A stretch of DNA of 64,000 nt from Tritrichomonas musculus (GCA_039105265.1 JAPFFF010000019.1:2512501-2576500), one strand, 5' to 3'; positions 53,220-63,027 are shown, numbered from the stretch's first letter. Numbers and translations are program-made. Notes: generated from the letters alone by a model not told the origin.

Positions 53220-55244
53220 ATGTTGTATCGCAACGAAAGAGCACATAATTACAAAATTGAAGCAGGAAACGTTCTTGATACATTTAATAAGATGCGTGAA
53301 ATGATTAATACTAATGATGGTACACGCTCATTTTCATTCAGAACTGTTGATTGTCATGACCAACCTGCACCATTTCATCAAGGACAATATTCTCAAATCT
53401 CATTAACGCATCCAGACCATTTCATATCTGATGTTGATAAAGGATTCTTAACATTTCACGTCAAATTGGATTTACAATTGAATACTGATTTAGCTAAATT
53501 ACAACAAATTGATGACCCAAATAACTTCTACAAATTATTCGTCGGACTTAAATCTTCAAATCAATTATTCGACAGATTGGAAATTCTTCATAATAATGTA
53601 AATGTTGGATATCAGCAAAACGAATGTGTTCGAGAAGGATTTCTATACTCTGCTGTGAAACCAGAAACTGAAAAAAAGCGAAGACGATTTGTTCATTCAC
53701 TTTGGGAAAATGTTTCAAATTATTCGCAAACTGTTGCAGGTACTTATGTTAACCTAAATTCATTCAAATCTAATGGTAAATCACAAGTTGAATTTGATTT
53801 GAACGTTCCATTTGATGATTTGCTTGCCCTTCAAGCTTTCGATTTATTCCCAAATGGAATCATCGGTGATTTATCAATTCGTTTCCAAGTAACTCCTGCA
53901 GGATTAGTTTGGGCAGCAATTGACCCTTATACTGTTGCTGAAACAAAGGCTTATCTTGAAGATAATGATTCTGTTACATCTGCTGAATTAGAACGATTGA
54001 AAGAAATTAAAGCTCGCGGTCATTTGAAACATCAATTTACACAAATTGGTAATGAAGCTATTATACCAGGACCTGGAACTCCATCTCCAGACCCATCTCC
54101 CGAACCATCTCCTGAACCAACTCCAGACCCATCTCCTGAACCAACTCCAACACCTGTTAAATACAAGATTCAATATCGAATTGGTGAACAATGGGATAAT
54201 GATGATGGAAGTACTGGTTACACTGATATTCTTACAGATTTGGAATTCAATTTCAGTTACACAAAGGAAGAATTTGAAGAATTTGGACTCCAACCAGGTG
54301 CAACTGATGAAGAAATTTGTGTTCATAATCCTGCTGTAACATTACCTCCATTAAATCATTCTGACAAGAATGGAAGATATTATGCTTGGCAAATTGTTAA
54401 AACACCAGTTGTTTCTGCTAAGCAGACTCTTCAATCAATTCATGATGCTAAATCACAACTTCATAACGAAACATATTCATCACAGAAAGCCACATTAACT
54501 GTAAACAGAATGACAATCACATTATGTAAATCAAATATGCAAGGTTATGGTGTCTGTGAATCTACTCGCAGAGGTATTGAAAATATTCTCCGTGAAGGAA
54601 TTATAATCCCATCTCAGAAAGTTGATTACCATTCATTCCCAATTGCTCCTGCCGCAAATGGAATTAAGTCAACATTGAATATTCCATTAATTAATGTTAC
54701 AACAATGTCAATTATGTTTCCAAAGCATCATAATGACCTCACTGTTTTCGAAAATCCAGTATATCAAAATTGTTATCTCAATATTGGAGGAAAGAACTTC
54801 CCAGATGAAAATGTTTCAACAATTGGTGCAAGATTCTTTGAGAATCAATTAACCGCTGGAGACCTTGATGCAATCGCATTACAATGCACTAAAGAATTTG
54901 AGGACTCAATGACTATGCCAAAGAATGATGCAAACGGAGTTCGCTACAAGAATACTTTAAGTGATGCTTCTAGCTTTGTTTTCAATATTCAAACTGAACG
55001 TTCATCTGCTGGTTATTGTTATGATGGTTTGGATGGTGGATTTGGTAACATTCAGGTTCAAGTAAATGGTCAACCAATATATACAGGACCAAATGATACT
55101 TACTATAATGTTAATGAAGAAGGTACAGTACATCCACCCCCAACACAATTATGGCTCACAAGAGATACCTATTTCAAATTAAGTTTGAATGGTTTAGAAT
55201 ATATTGATGATGAATCCCCAGCTGGTTCTCAGGTTAATCAGTAA
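53220..55244 (+). CDS. Probable major capsid protein of element G (674 aa)
   Basis: Differs from the D copy at only a handful of residues, mainly at the C-terminus (SQVNQ in place of SQINA). The same Pro/Ser/Glu loop of the same length is present. The close match shows that D and G separated recently. See 41212 for features. Confidence 0.78.
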   Translation: MLYRNERAHNYKIEAGNVLDTFNKMREMINTNDGTRSFSFRTVDCHDQPAPFHQGQYSQISLTHPDHFISDVDKGFLTFHVKLDLQLNTDLAKLQQIDDPNNFYKLFVGLKSSNQLFDRLEILHNNVNVGYQQNECVREGFLYSAVKPETEKKRRRFVHSLWENVSNYSQTVAGTYVNLNSFKSNGKSQVEFDLNVPFDDLLALQAFDLFPNGIIGDLSIRFQVTPAGLVWAAIDPYTVAETKAYLEDNDSVTSAELERLKEIKARGHLKHQFTQIGNEAIIPGPGTPSPDPSPEPSPEPTPDPSPEPTPTPVKYKIQYRIGEQWDNDDGSTGYTDILTDLEFNFSYTKEEFEEFGLQPGATDEEICVHNPAVTLPPLNHSDKNGRYYAWQIVKTPVVSAKQTLQSIHDAKSQLHNETYSSQKATLTVNRMTITLCKSNMQGYGVCESTRRGIENILREGIIIPSQKVDYHSFPIAPAANGIKSTLNIPLINVTTMSIMFPKHHNDLTVFENPVYQNCYLNIGGKNFPDENVSTIGARFFENQLTAGDLDAIALQCTKEFEDSMTMPKNDANGVRYKNTLSDASSFVFNIQTERSSAGYCYDGLDGGFGNIQVQVNGQPIYTGPNDTYYNVNEEGTVHPPPTQLWLTRDTYFKLSLNGLEYIDDESPAGSQVNQ

Positions 55245-55320
55245 ATTGAGATTTGATTTGAGATTTGATTTGAGATATTTTTTTTTTGCACTTCGTTTGT
55301 CAATCTCATTTAAGTATTAA

Positions 55321-56724
55321 ATGTCGAAAACTAAATCTCTCAGAATTTATGATAAAGAATATCCTTCATTATTGAAATACCCATTCAAATCGAAATACAA
55401 ATTTGTTGAAACTGATTTACAACCTGTTTTCAAGAATAACATTAAAACAGAACCTTTCATACCTGATTTCAAACTCAAAGCATGTAAAAAAATGTCAAAA
55501 CCAAATTTTTCAAATGAACCTGGAACTTGGGAAGCTGATTTGATGTTTGTGAATTATTTAAGTAATCCTGAACAGCCTATTGAAAAAGAACAAGGTTACC
55601 TTGTTTTGATAAATGTAAATACTCGATATCTGATTGTTGAACCAATTAAGAGCAAATCAAGAGATGATGTTGAAAAGGGATTACGTAAAATAGTTGAAAA
55701 GCATCCAAAATTTGAATTCAAAACGATTAAATGTGATGGTGAAAAAGCTTTCATAAGTCTTGCTGGAAGAATTAGTGACCCCAATAAAATTCCTAATCGA
55801 TGTATCATGTTGAAATATGATGATGGTGAACAGAGATTATTAACAAATCTTGATGAATTAATTAATTTTTATAATAGTAATTCTGTTTTGAAAAAGGTAT
55901 ATTTTGATGAAATTGTTGTTGACCATAATATTGAAACTCTTAAGACTATAAATGAATATATATCTGAAGATAATGGTTCATACGCTGATTATAATACAGA
56001 AGGGGTAAATGATTATTATATAATCAAATTTGTAATTAATTCTTCCCCTTACGCTCTCGCTCATAAAAATGTTGATTCTGTAATTAGAACTCTTAGAAAT
56101 GCCTTCGGAATGGATAATCGAAGAATTGCTGATTATAATCTCATGAGACAAATGGTGAACTTCTATAATAACACTCCTCACAATTCATTGAGATTTCGGA
56201 ATTATGATTATAATGAAGATGAATTATCTGAATATCAAGGTTCTGGATTGGTTCCACCAACAAAATGGATTTATTATTCTCCAGTTCAAGTTCAAAACAA
56301 TGTTGATTTGGAATGGAGGTATATTCGAATGATGAAAATGAAATTGAGAAAGATAAATGAAAAACAGAAATTGAAAGGCTTGCTTAATTACAAACGTGGT
56401 AACATAATTTTGATACATCTTGACAGAGGTAAGACCCAAAAAAAGCATGAAAAACGACGTCGTGTATTTGATGAAATAGCTCAATTCATTTGTTATCAAA
56501 ACGGTAATGTTAAATGTAGATTGTTAAATCCATATCACACATTCAGTAAAACAAAGGATGGTTTAGTCTCATACGAGAAATCTGAGAAAGGTAGAATTGC
56601 CAAAACTGATGATGAGAAAGCAATTATTGAAGTCCCAATAATTTACACAAAATATGTTTGTGATTCTATCGAAGACTTGAACGATGATTATAAACAGTAT
56701 TTCATATTAAATGACTTGCTGTAG
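55321..56724 (+). CDS. Retroviral-type integrase of element G (467 aa)
   Basis: N- and C-terminal thirds are nearly identical to the D integrase, but the stretch between the second and third acidic positions (residues about 145-235) is quite different (LAGRISDPNKIPNRCIMLKY and beyond), so this loop has been replaced in one of them. Core marks are WEADLMF, TIKCDGEKAF and AHKNVDSVIRTLRNAFG. Confidence 0.9.
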   Translation: MSKTKSLRIYDKEYPSLLKYPFKSKYKFVETDLQPVFKNNIKTEPFIPDFKLKACKKMSKPNFSNEPGTWEADLMFVNYLSNPEQPIEKEQGYLVLINVNTRYLIVEPIKSKSRDDVEKGLRKIVEKHPKFEFKTIKCDGEKAFISLAGRISDPNKIPNRCIMLKYDDGEQRLLTNLDELINFYNSNSVLKKVYFDEIVVDHNIETLKTINEYISEDNGSYADYNTEGVNDYYIIKFVINSSPYALAHKNVDSVIRTLRNAFGMDNRRIADYNLMRQMVNFYNNTPHNSLRFRNYDYNEDELSEYQGSGLVPPTKWIYYSPVQVQNNVDLEWRYIRMMKMKLRKINEKQKLKGLLNYKRGNIILIHLDRGKTQKKHEKRRRVFDEIAQFICYQNGNVKCRLLNPYHTFSKTKDGLVSYEKSEKGRIAKTDDEKAIIEVPIIYTKYVCDSIEDLNDDYKQYFILNDLL

Positions 56725-56755
56725 GCAAGGCTTTTTTTGTTCTTGAAAACAAAAA

Positions 56756-57133
56756 ATGTTGACAAATGAGATAAAAAAAGATGTTTACTCAATGAAGCAA
56801 CCAGTTACAAAACGCTATTTTCACACTCAAGATAAAGAATTTACTTTACCAAGTGAATTCGTTACAAGTCGAAATAAGAAATTTATTGTTGTACAGTATG
56901 TTGGAGCAATTGTTAAGGATACTCTTGTTGGTGATTTGATGGTACACTCTGATATTGTACAACAAGATGGTTATTGTGATTGTTTCATTATGTTGGCAAA
57001 CAGACGTCAAACCAAATATCGAAAATATGAGTTTCTTGGTCATGAACGTAATTTTAAAATTTGGTTCACAGATTTGTATGGAAACTCAATTGAACCATCT
57101 GCTTTTGTAATGAGTTGCCTATTAATCTTTTAA
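56756..57133 (+). CDS. Conserved small beta-rich protein, element G
   Basis: 125 residues, same as the D copy except for the first 15 residues and a few substitutions. A TTTTTTTGTTC stretch precedes the start. Confidence 0.75.
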   Translation: MLTNEIKKDVYSMKQPVTKRYFHTQDKEFTLPSEFVTSRNKKFIVVQYVGAIVKDTLVGDLMVHSDIVQQDGYCDCFIMLANRRQTKYRKYEFLGHERNFKIWFTDLYGNSIEPSAFVMSCLLIF

Positions 57134-57180
57134 ATAGGTTTTTTTGTTTGCCGGGCACCAAATAGCCATTTAGGCCTTAT

Positions 57181-57204
57181 TATTTTTGTTCCAAATGAAA
57201 AATG
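57181..57204 (+). promoter_or_regulatory. TATTTTTG start-proximal motif
   Basis: TATTTTTG at 57181-57188 before the 398-aa gene; the same in D at 45251-45258. Confidence 0.5.
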
Positions 57205-58398
57205 ATACGTAAAACAAAGGATAAAAATAAAGAAGTATTAACAGCAGAACAAGAATCTAATTTAATTGATAAGGATGCAATTATTCTAGATAGAACTCAC
57301 ACATTATATTCATATATTGATAAAAAAGATAAGAAAGTTTACTTCTATTTGAGTAGTAATTATCAAGATTTATTTGTTTTTATGGAAGGTGATAATATAT
57401 TGTTAAATTTACCTAAGAAAGTTGATATGAATACAAAAATGAACATCTTAGATAATAAACGTCCTTATTTAAAAAGAAAATTTGTCATTTCTATTGAAAT
57501 TGGTTCCAAAATTGGAAATACAGATATTAAATTTGTTGAAAGATGGTTTGATGAACTAAATAAATCATATATTGTATTAATGGAAGATTGTGGATATAAA
57601 TATGCTATTAAAGAAACAAATAATTTCTGTTTTGAATTAGATTCCGAAGGAGATGTAAATAGAAAAATCAAACCACTTCCGTTACACATATTTCTTTGTT
57701 TCAAACCTGAAACTTTTATGAATGAATGGAATCGTGTTGAATTACGAAATTTGGATGAGGAAGCTGATCTAAAAAAATTTAAATATGAATTTCAAAATTG
57801 GCATTACCATTTTCCTGTTATTAATGTATTTAAATCTAATTATGTAAGTCCATTATTAAAAGTCCATTTTAATGAAACTCCTGAAAGCCTTGAACCATTA
57901 ATGGATATTTCAGAAAATGATAATGATGGTAAATATGAAACAAGTAATGTTGATATCAATAAGAAATATGATTATGATGAAATAAGACCTAAAAAAATAA
58001 ATCCTCCAGTTCCATCTATGTTACAGGGTTTGGATAAAGAAAATGAGCAAAGCTCGGCTGAAAATGACAGTACGTCTACAATGAAACCAGATGTTGAGAC
58101 ATTACCGAGCTCTATTTTCAGCAATGTAGCGACCTCAAATACATGGATGAAACCTCAAAGCTCTGTACAACAAAATCCTAATAACTTTAGTCCAATGAAT
58201 TACTTTCAACCCACAACATTTAATATTCCAACAGGTACTAATTTTAATTTTAATGCAGAGCCAAAAAAATCATCTTTAACCAGTGAAACAAATAATGCAA
58301 CCAATGGAAACTTACCAAAGATTAATGAGAGTAAGTCAGAAAACAAACCAAAAACACATATATCAACTTTCAGATTACCAAAAAATAAAACAGATTAA
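57202..58398 (+). CDS. Probable virion-associated protein of element G (398 aa)
   Basis: Near copy of 45272-46462; differences cluster in the disordered tail (LDKENEQSSAENDSTSTMKP). Beta-rich N-terminal domain and Asn/Phe/Pro end are retained. Confidence 0.65.
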   Translation: MIRKTKDKNKEVLTAEQESNLIDKDAIILDRTHTLYSYIDKKDKKVYFYLSSNYQDLFVFMEGDNILLNLPKKVDMNTKMNILDNKRPYLKRKFVISIEIGSKIGNTDIKFVERWFDELNKSYIVLMEDCGYKYAIKETNNFCFELDSEGDVNRKIKPLPLHIFLCFKPETFMNEWNRVELRNLDEEADLKKFKYEFQNWHYHFPVINVFKSNYVSPLLKVHFNETPESLEPLMDISENDNDGKYETSNVDINKKYDYDEIRPKKINPPVPSMLQGLDKENEQSSAENDSTSTMKPDVETLPSSIFSNVATSNTWMKPQSSVQQNPNNFSPMNYFQPTTFNIPTGTNFNFNAEPKKSSLTSETNNATNGNLPKINESKSENKPKTHISTFRLPKNKTD

Positions 58399-58406
58399 AT
58401 ATTTTT

Positions 58407-59239
58407 TTATGCTTCATCTTCAGCTTCATCGTCATCATCAGATTCAACTTTAACATTAGCTAGTTTTTCATCAGTTCTTGATTTAATATATGTTTTGTCG
58501 CGATAATTATCATACAATGATTTATACAAATTTTTAACTTCAATGTAATTTCCGCCAACTTTCAAATTAATATGTTTATCAATATTTGAACCAAAGTGTT
58601 CTCGTAATTGTTTCTTTTCTTCTTTAGTTAATTTATTTTCCAATATTTCCCGTGCTAATTGTGTAAATCGTTCTTTCTTTTCTTCTGTATATCCAAGTCC
58701 AACGTTAATTATTAGTTCAATTGTTAGGGATAATATTTCTCCTAATCGTGCTGATATTTCAGCTAAACCATTTATTTCACCGCCAATTGGGATAACATCT
58801 TTCATATTATTATTATAATCTTCTTGAATCTTAAGACCTAATTCAGAATTTACTGCTTTTGAGTGTACTTTTTTATATTTAACCCATTCATTCCAATTAT
58901 TACATTCATGTGTTTTCATTACTTTCAATTCATATTGTAAAATAAATACAGCAGTAAATATTTTTAAGTAACTGAATATACCCTTCAATGGTTCCAAAAA
59001 TTGATAATTTCCCTGTTGTTCATCATCTCCAAATATATTATAGAGTGCTAATTGCCATATTTTTGAAAAGATTGAACTCCATAATCCTCTTGCATTAAGT
59101 TTGGTGCTGACTTTGGGTTTAGATAAGCCAACCTTCTGATAAGCATTAACTGCTTTAATGAACTTTTCATCATATTTAGTCTTGATTTTACCAGCATCCC
59201 ATTGGTCTTGTTTATAATTCCATGTTTTAGTAGTACCAG
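58407..59239 (-). CDS. Large virion-like protein of element G, C-terminal part, cut by element F
   Basis: Open throughout from the F junction to the stop. It matches the C-terminal third of the D protein (TGTTKTWNYKQ..., GLSKPKVSTKLNARGLWSSI, YIEVKNLYKSLYDNYRDKTY). The preceding part is on the far side of F, outside the window. The acidic end is shorter on Glu and longer on Asp than in D. Confidence 0.7.
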
Positions 59240-59500
59240 AGTAGTAATAGTGGACCGTCTGGGAGGTCAGATAAAATGGACCCCCTCGTCATAGGATTTA
59301 CAGACCCCAAACATCGGCGCCATGACTCAAAAAATCGCCACTTTTTCAAAATTAACACCTCATTTTATTCAAAAATCGTGTAGACACTTTTGAATCTTCA
59401 TCTTTGAATTTACATCTTTGAACTTGTTTAGTAGTATATATCAGTCGGTTTCCGTCGGGGCTAAAGCCCACCGTCAACACGACTAATGAACAAAAATAAC
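59240..59500 (+). repeat. Left terminal region of element F
   Basis: AGTAGT end, about 190 bp of unique TIR (ATTTACAGACCCC, GCGCCATGACTCAAAAAATC), then TTGTTT-AGTAGTATATATC and the structured hairpin. Non-coding. Confidence 0.8.
59440..59487 (-). other. Terminal structured hairpin, element F
   Basis: Outer stem ATCAGTCG (59440-59447) with CGACTAAT (59480-59487); inner GGGGC/GCCC-type stem capped by TAAA. TATTTTTG (inverse) lies just inside and points outward. Confidence 0.7.
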
Positions 59501-59555
59501 AACAACGAAAAATAGAACTTTCAAAAATTTTTTATTTTTTTATCAGCAATTTATA

Positions 59556-59762
59556 ATGTCAAACCAAGCCGAACAATTAAGCATCCTCATTAATAGAATC
59601 AACAAAAAGCTAAAAGGTTGGAGACCTGCATTAAAATACCTCTACGATAATGATGATGTTGTTGACGGAGTACTAAAAGAGATAAATCACTTTATTGAAC
59701 AACTAAAGAAATTCAACGGTCCTGCTGAATTAATTGCTGAACTTGAAGAGCTCATTTATTAG
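59556..59762 (+). CDS. Small helical protein (68 aa)
   Basis: MSNQAEQLSILINRINKKLK, then GWRPALKYLYDNDDVVDGVL and an acidic helical end. Found only in F here, in the space between hairpin and coiled-coil gene; its end overlaps the convergent coiled-coil gene by 11 bp. Not recognised. Confidence 0.5.
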   Translation: MSNQAEQLSILINRINKKLKGWRPALKYLYDNDDVVDGVLKEINHFIEQLKKFNGPAELIAELEELIY

Positions 59763-59979
59763 ACAATTCATTCAATTCGTTCTCAAGTTGATGAACTTTA
59801 TTTTTGAGGCTGTTGATGTCTTCAATAAGAGATTCACGAACAGCAAGACCGTCAGAACCTAACATTCCTGATTTGATATTGTTTAGACATTGTTTATAAT
59901 CATAACACTTTTCTTTTAATCCTCGTTTGATTCGTTTTAATTCGGGTATTTCTTTCTTGTATTCAGTTAGTTCACTCAT
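59752..59979 (-). CDS. Small coiled-coil protein (75 aa)
   Basis: Nearly identical to the B copy (20722-20949), ending NELSNK. Head-to-head with 59994. Confidence 0.75.
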   Translation of the reverse strand: MSELTEYKKEIPELKRIKRGLKEKCYDYKQCLNNIKSGMLGSDGLAVRESLIEDINSLKNKVHQLENELNELSNK

Positions 59980-59993
59980 TTAATAATAATTAA

Positions 59994-60227
59994 ATGTCTG
60001 TTATCAATCAATTAAGAACCGTTCATGACGATAAGCATAAAAACCATTTTGATAGATTACAATTAACGATGCAAAAGAATAGAACAAAAATAAATTCAGC
60101 ACCAACAGTGAAATGTTATAATGAAAAAGGAAATATATTTCATGAACCACCTCCAAAAACGACTAAATCATTAAATCATCATGATTCACTTAATCATTCT
60201 GTGGTTGTCAGGAGCAACAACATTTAA
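59994..60227 (+). CDS. Small conserved basic protein (77 aa)
   Basis: Near copy of the B gene at 20474-20707 (INQLRTVHDDKHKNHFDRLQ). Converges on and overlaps the 158-aa gene by 42 bp, the same overlap as in B. Confidence 0.7.
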   Translation: MSVINQLRTVHDDKHKNHFDRLQLTMQKNRTKINSAPTVKCYNEKGNIFHEPPPKTTKSLNHHDSLNHSVVVRSNNI

Positions 60228-60662
60228 TACATATTCATTAATAACTTTTGATTGTTGGTCGACAACGTTTGAAAGCTTATTAATATGTTCTTCAAGTATT
60301 TTATTTTTGTTGTTCAATTGATTTATTAATTCATTGAGTTCGTTAATCGATTCTTTCATTAATGATATATCAGCTTTGATGTTGTCATTTTCAAGTGTTT
60401 TAGTGATTGTGTTCCCAACTTTCTTCAAATAAATGTCGCCGTTAAGTCTTTTACCGTCTGTACAATTGCGCTTAGTGATTTTGTATTCGTTGCCGTCATT
60501 AGTGATGATTTTATAAATCTTGTTCAAATAGTTAGTCGTTTGTGATTTCATTTGCTCGATATTCTTTTGATAGAACAAATTGAACTCTTCAATTGATTTA
60601 AATACTTTTGATTCATTTACATTATCATTTATAACTTTAAGTTCATTAATGTTTTCATTCAT
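60186..60662 (-). CDS. Conserved coiled-coil protein (158 aa)
   Basis: Near copy of 20039-20515; conserved N-terminal domain (YLNKIYKIITNDGNEYKITK) and C-terminal coiled coil. Confidence 0.7.
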   Translation of the reverse strand: MNENINELKVINDNVNESKVFKSIEEFNLFYQKNIEQMKSQTTNYLNKIYKIITNDGNEYKITKRNCTDGKRLNGDIYLKKVGNTITKTLENDNIKADISLMKESINELNELINQLNNKNKILEEHINKLSNVVDQQSKVINEYVLNVVAPDNHRMIK

Positions 60663-60698
60663 TTATAATTATATTAAATCATTATAATTCATTGTTTT

Positions 60699-60953
60699 TC
60701 ATTTAACTTCATTCAATATTGATTTTCCAAATCTCCCAACTCTGTCAGCAACATTTAAACCTGTATCAATTGCGTCAACAACCTGACCGACACCAGGAAT
60801 GAATTGTGTAATCGGTTTAACTCTGTCAACGATTTGCTTTCCAACATCAACAACTTTTGGTAATGCTTTAACTGCTTTCTGAGCGAATGATTTTACTTTG
60901 CCGCCAATTGATTTAAATGCGTTCTTGATTTTGTTGAATATACCGACACCCAT
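60699..60953 (-). CDS. Small amphipathic protein next to MCP (84 aa)
   Basis: Near copy of 19748-20002, with differences in the last third (GLNVADRVGRFGKSILNEVK). Divergent from MCP at 61003. Confidence 0.7.
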   Translation of the reverse strand: MGVGIFNKIKNAFKSIGGKVKSFAQKAVKALPKVVDVGKQIVDRVKPITQFIPGVGQVVDAIDTGLNVADRVGRFGKSILNEVK

Positions 60954-61002
60954 AATTTAATTAATGATAAAAGTGTTTTATTTCCTTTTTATTCAATCAT
61001 AA

Positions 61003-62079
61003 ATGTTATACAGAAACGAGAGAGCCCATAATCTTCGCACTGAAACAGGAAACGTTCTTCATGCATTTGAAGAGATGAGAAACATGATTAATGTCAATGA
61101 CGGTACACGTTCATTTTCATTTAGAACTGTTGACTGTCATGACCAACCAGCTCCGTTTACAGCTGGTCAATATTCGCAAATAAGTTTAACACATCCTGAC
61201 CACTTCATAAGTGATATTGATAAAGGTTTCTTAACATTTCACGTTAAATTAGATTTGTCATTGAATACAGATATGAGTAAATTAAATGAAATCAAAGACC
61301 CCAACAACTTGTACAAACTGTTTGTCGGTTTCAAATCATCAAACCAGTTGTTTGACAGGTTAGAGATTCTTCATAATAATGTCAATGTCGGATACCAACA
61401 GAATGAATGCATTCGTGAGGGCTTCTTATATTCTTCAGTTAAACCAGAAGCCGAGAAGAAACGTCGCAGATTCGTTCATTCATTGTGGGAAAACATTAGC
61501 AACTATTCACAGACACATGCAGGAGCTTATGTTAATTTGAATTCATTTAAGAACACAGGAAGAAGCGAAGTCGAATTTGATTTGAATGTTCCTTTTGATG
61601 ATTTGCTTGCTTTACAAGCATTTGATTTATTCCCTAACGGAATCATTGGTGATTTATCAATTCGTTTTCAAGTTAGTCCCGCTGGTCTTGTTTGGGCAGT
61701 ATTAGACCCTTACACAGTTGCTGAAGCAAAAGTATTTCTTGAAGACAATGATTCAATATCTATGGATGAATTAGATAGATTAAAGGAAATCAAAGCCCGT
61801 GGACATCTTCGTCATCAATTCACACAAATCGGTAATCAAGCAGTGATTCCAGGTCCAGGAACTCCGTCACCAGACCCATCACCAACACCAACACCTGTAC
61901 CACCATCACCATCACCATCACCTGACCCATCACCAGAAGAAGAAGATAAACCAGAACCATCACCATCACCTGAACCAACACCAGCACCAATCAAATATAA
62001 ACTCACTTATAGGCTTGGCGAACAATATAACTTTGGAAGCGATGGTTCATATACTTATGATGATATTGCAACAGACCTT
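61003..62079 (+). CDS. Probable MCP of element F, N-terminal part, cut by element H
   Basis: About 359 residues, very close to the B protein up to the Pro-rich loop. The loop (residues about 286-329) is the longest of the four copies, with SPSPSPDPSPEEEDKPEPSP-type repeats. Element H starts at 62080 inside the gene. Confidence 0.75.
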
Positions 62080-62300
62080 AGTAGTGATAGTGGACCGTCT
62101 GGTTGGGGGATATAAAATGACCCCCTTGTCATAGGGTTTACAGACCACAAACCTCAGCGCCATGACTCAAAAAATCGCCACTTTTTCAAAATTAGCCTCC
62201 CATTTCATTCAAAAATCGGGTAGACAAATTTTGAATAAATTGACAAACTCCCAAAAATAACATCTCTTTAAATGGTGGGAGTTTTTTATCCTCCCATAAA

Positions 62301-62651
62301 ATGACAAACTATTATCAACACATTAATGACTTTGAAGATATTGTTCCAATTGATAATGTAATGCCAGCTGATGTTAAACAATTGATATCACATTGCAATC
62401 ACACTTTTCATAAAAGGTTTTATTTCTTCAGTCTTTCAACAAAGAAATTTTATCGATATTATCCTGATGAACAACAATCAAAAGAATTACCAAGCAGATT
62501 TAAAACCAATAGCATATCACCAGCTTATCGTTTAACTCCTGACATTTCATTCAAATCAGGAAAGAAAATCAAAGATGATATAATTATTAGCAAACATTTC
62601 ATTAAAAGAATTGAACAAATGAATTCATTAACGATACCATCATGTCATTAG
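62301..62651 (+). CDS. End-region protein (116 aa)
   Basis: Related to the B protein at 21255-21668 by MPADVKQL, TFHKRFYF and YRYY motifs. It is basic in the C-terminal half. It sits between two copies of the terminal repeat segment, so it probably exists at both ends of the element. Function unknown. Confidence 0.6.
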   Translation: MTNYYQHINDFEDIVPIDNVMPADVKQLISHCNHTFHKRFYFFSLSTKKFYRYYPDEQQSKELPSRFKTNSISPAYRLTPDISFKSGKKIKDDIIISKHFIKRIEQMNSLTIPSCH

Positions 62652-62824
62652 GGGATTAAAAAATGACCCCTCAAACCAGGATTTACAGACCCCAAACCTC
62701 AGCGCCATGACTCAAAAAATCGCCACTTTTTCAAAATTAGCCCCTCATTTCATTCAAAAATCGGGTAGACACTTTTGAATCTTCATCTTTGAATCTTCAT
62801 CTTTGAACTTGTTTAGTAGTATAT

Positions 62825-62871
62825 ATCAGTCGGTTTCCGTCAGGCTAAAGCCCGCCGTCAACACGACTAAT
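62825..62871 (-). other. Terminal structured hairpin, element H
   Basis: ATCAGTCG (62825-62832) with CGACTAAT (62864-62871), inner AGGC/GCCC-type stem. TATTTTTG (inverse) follows at once on the inner side. Confidence 0.7.
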
Positions 62872-62919
62872 GAACAAAAATAATATGAACTCATTTAATG
62901 ATTACCATCAATTGATGTT

Positions 62920-62994
62920 TCATTTATTAGGCAATTCATTTAATTCATTCTCAAGTTGATGCACTTTATTTTTGAGGCTGTTGATGTCTTCAAT
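62920..62994 (-). CDS. 3' fragment of the small coiled-coil gene carried in the TIR
   Basis: Matches the last 24 or so codons of the coiled-coil gene of B, including the stop, and then diverges. It is explained by the TIR reaching into this gene at the other end of the element; it is unlikely to be expressed by itself. Confidence 0.65.
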   Translation of the reverse strand: MEDINSLKNKVHQLENELNELPNK

Positions 62995-63027
62995 GACGTT
63001 TTTATTTTTTAATTTCATGATAAAGAC

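Larger units (their letters stand above)
52911..59239 (+). mobile_element. Element G: partial Polinton-like element, close relative of D
   Basis: It matches D from 40903 to about 47309 at a constant offset of 12,008 bp at first, with very high identity in MCP, the small beta-rich gene and the 398-aa gene. The left limit is the end of C, the right limit is the start of F. It is a fossil broken by two element insertions. Whatever once continued on the left is not beside C in this window. Confidence 0.85.
59240..62079 (+). mobile_element. Element F: Polinton-like, interrupted by element H
   Basis: Starts AGTAGTAATAGTGGACC at 59240 inside the virion gene of G (left flank TACCAG; D reads TACCAG then TAAGAT here without interruption). 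Same type as B and H. Visible genes: small end gene, four-gene small cluster, MCP. H lies in the MCP gene at 62080. A fossil broken by that insertion. Confidence 0.85.
62080..62994 (+). repeat. Left TIR of element H, with internal direct repeat and an end gene
   Basis: The segment ATTTACAGACC...AATCGGGTAGACA occurs at about 62131-62226 and again at 62681-62776, flanking the 116-aa gene. The TIR goes on through the hairpin and into the last 70 bp of a coiled-coil gene, up to about 62994, where identity to B stops. Confidence 0.7.

Noticed and set aside
59430-59435. Internal AGTAGTATATATC at 59430, 62815 and (inverse) 21054 as ends of separate nested elements
   Set aside because: The same TTGTTT and about 170 bp of flank occur outside all three, which is better explained by one longer TIR containing an internal AGTAGT.
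62074-62079. GACCTT flanking both element H (left) and element C (right) as a shared target duplication
   Set aside because: The two sites lie in different genes of different elements; a six-base match can be chance.
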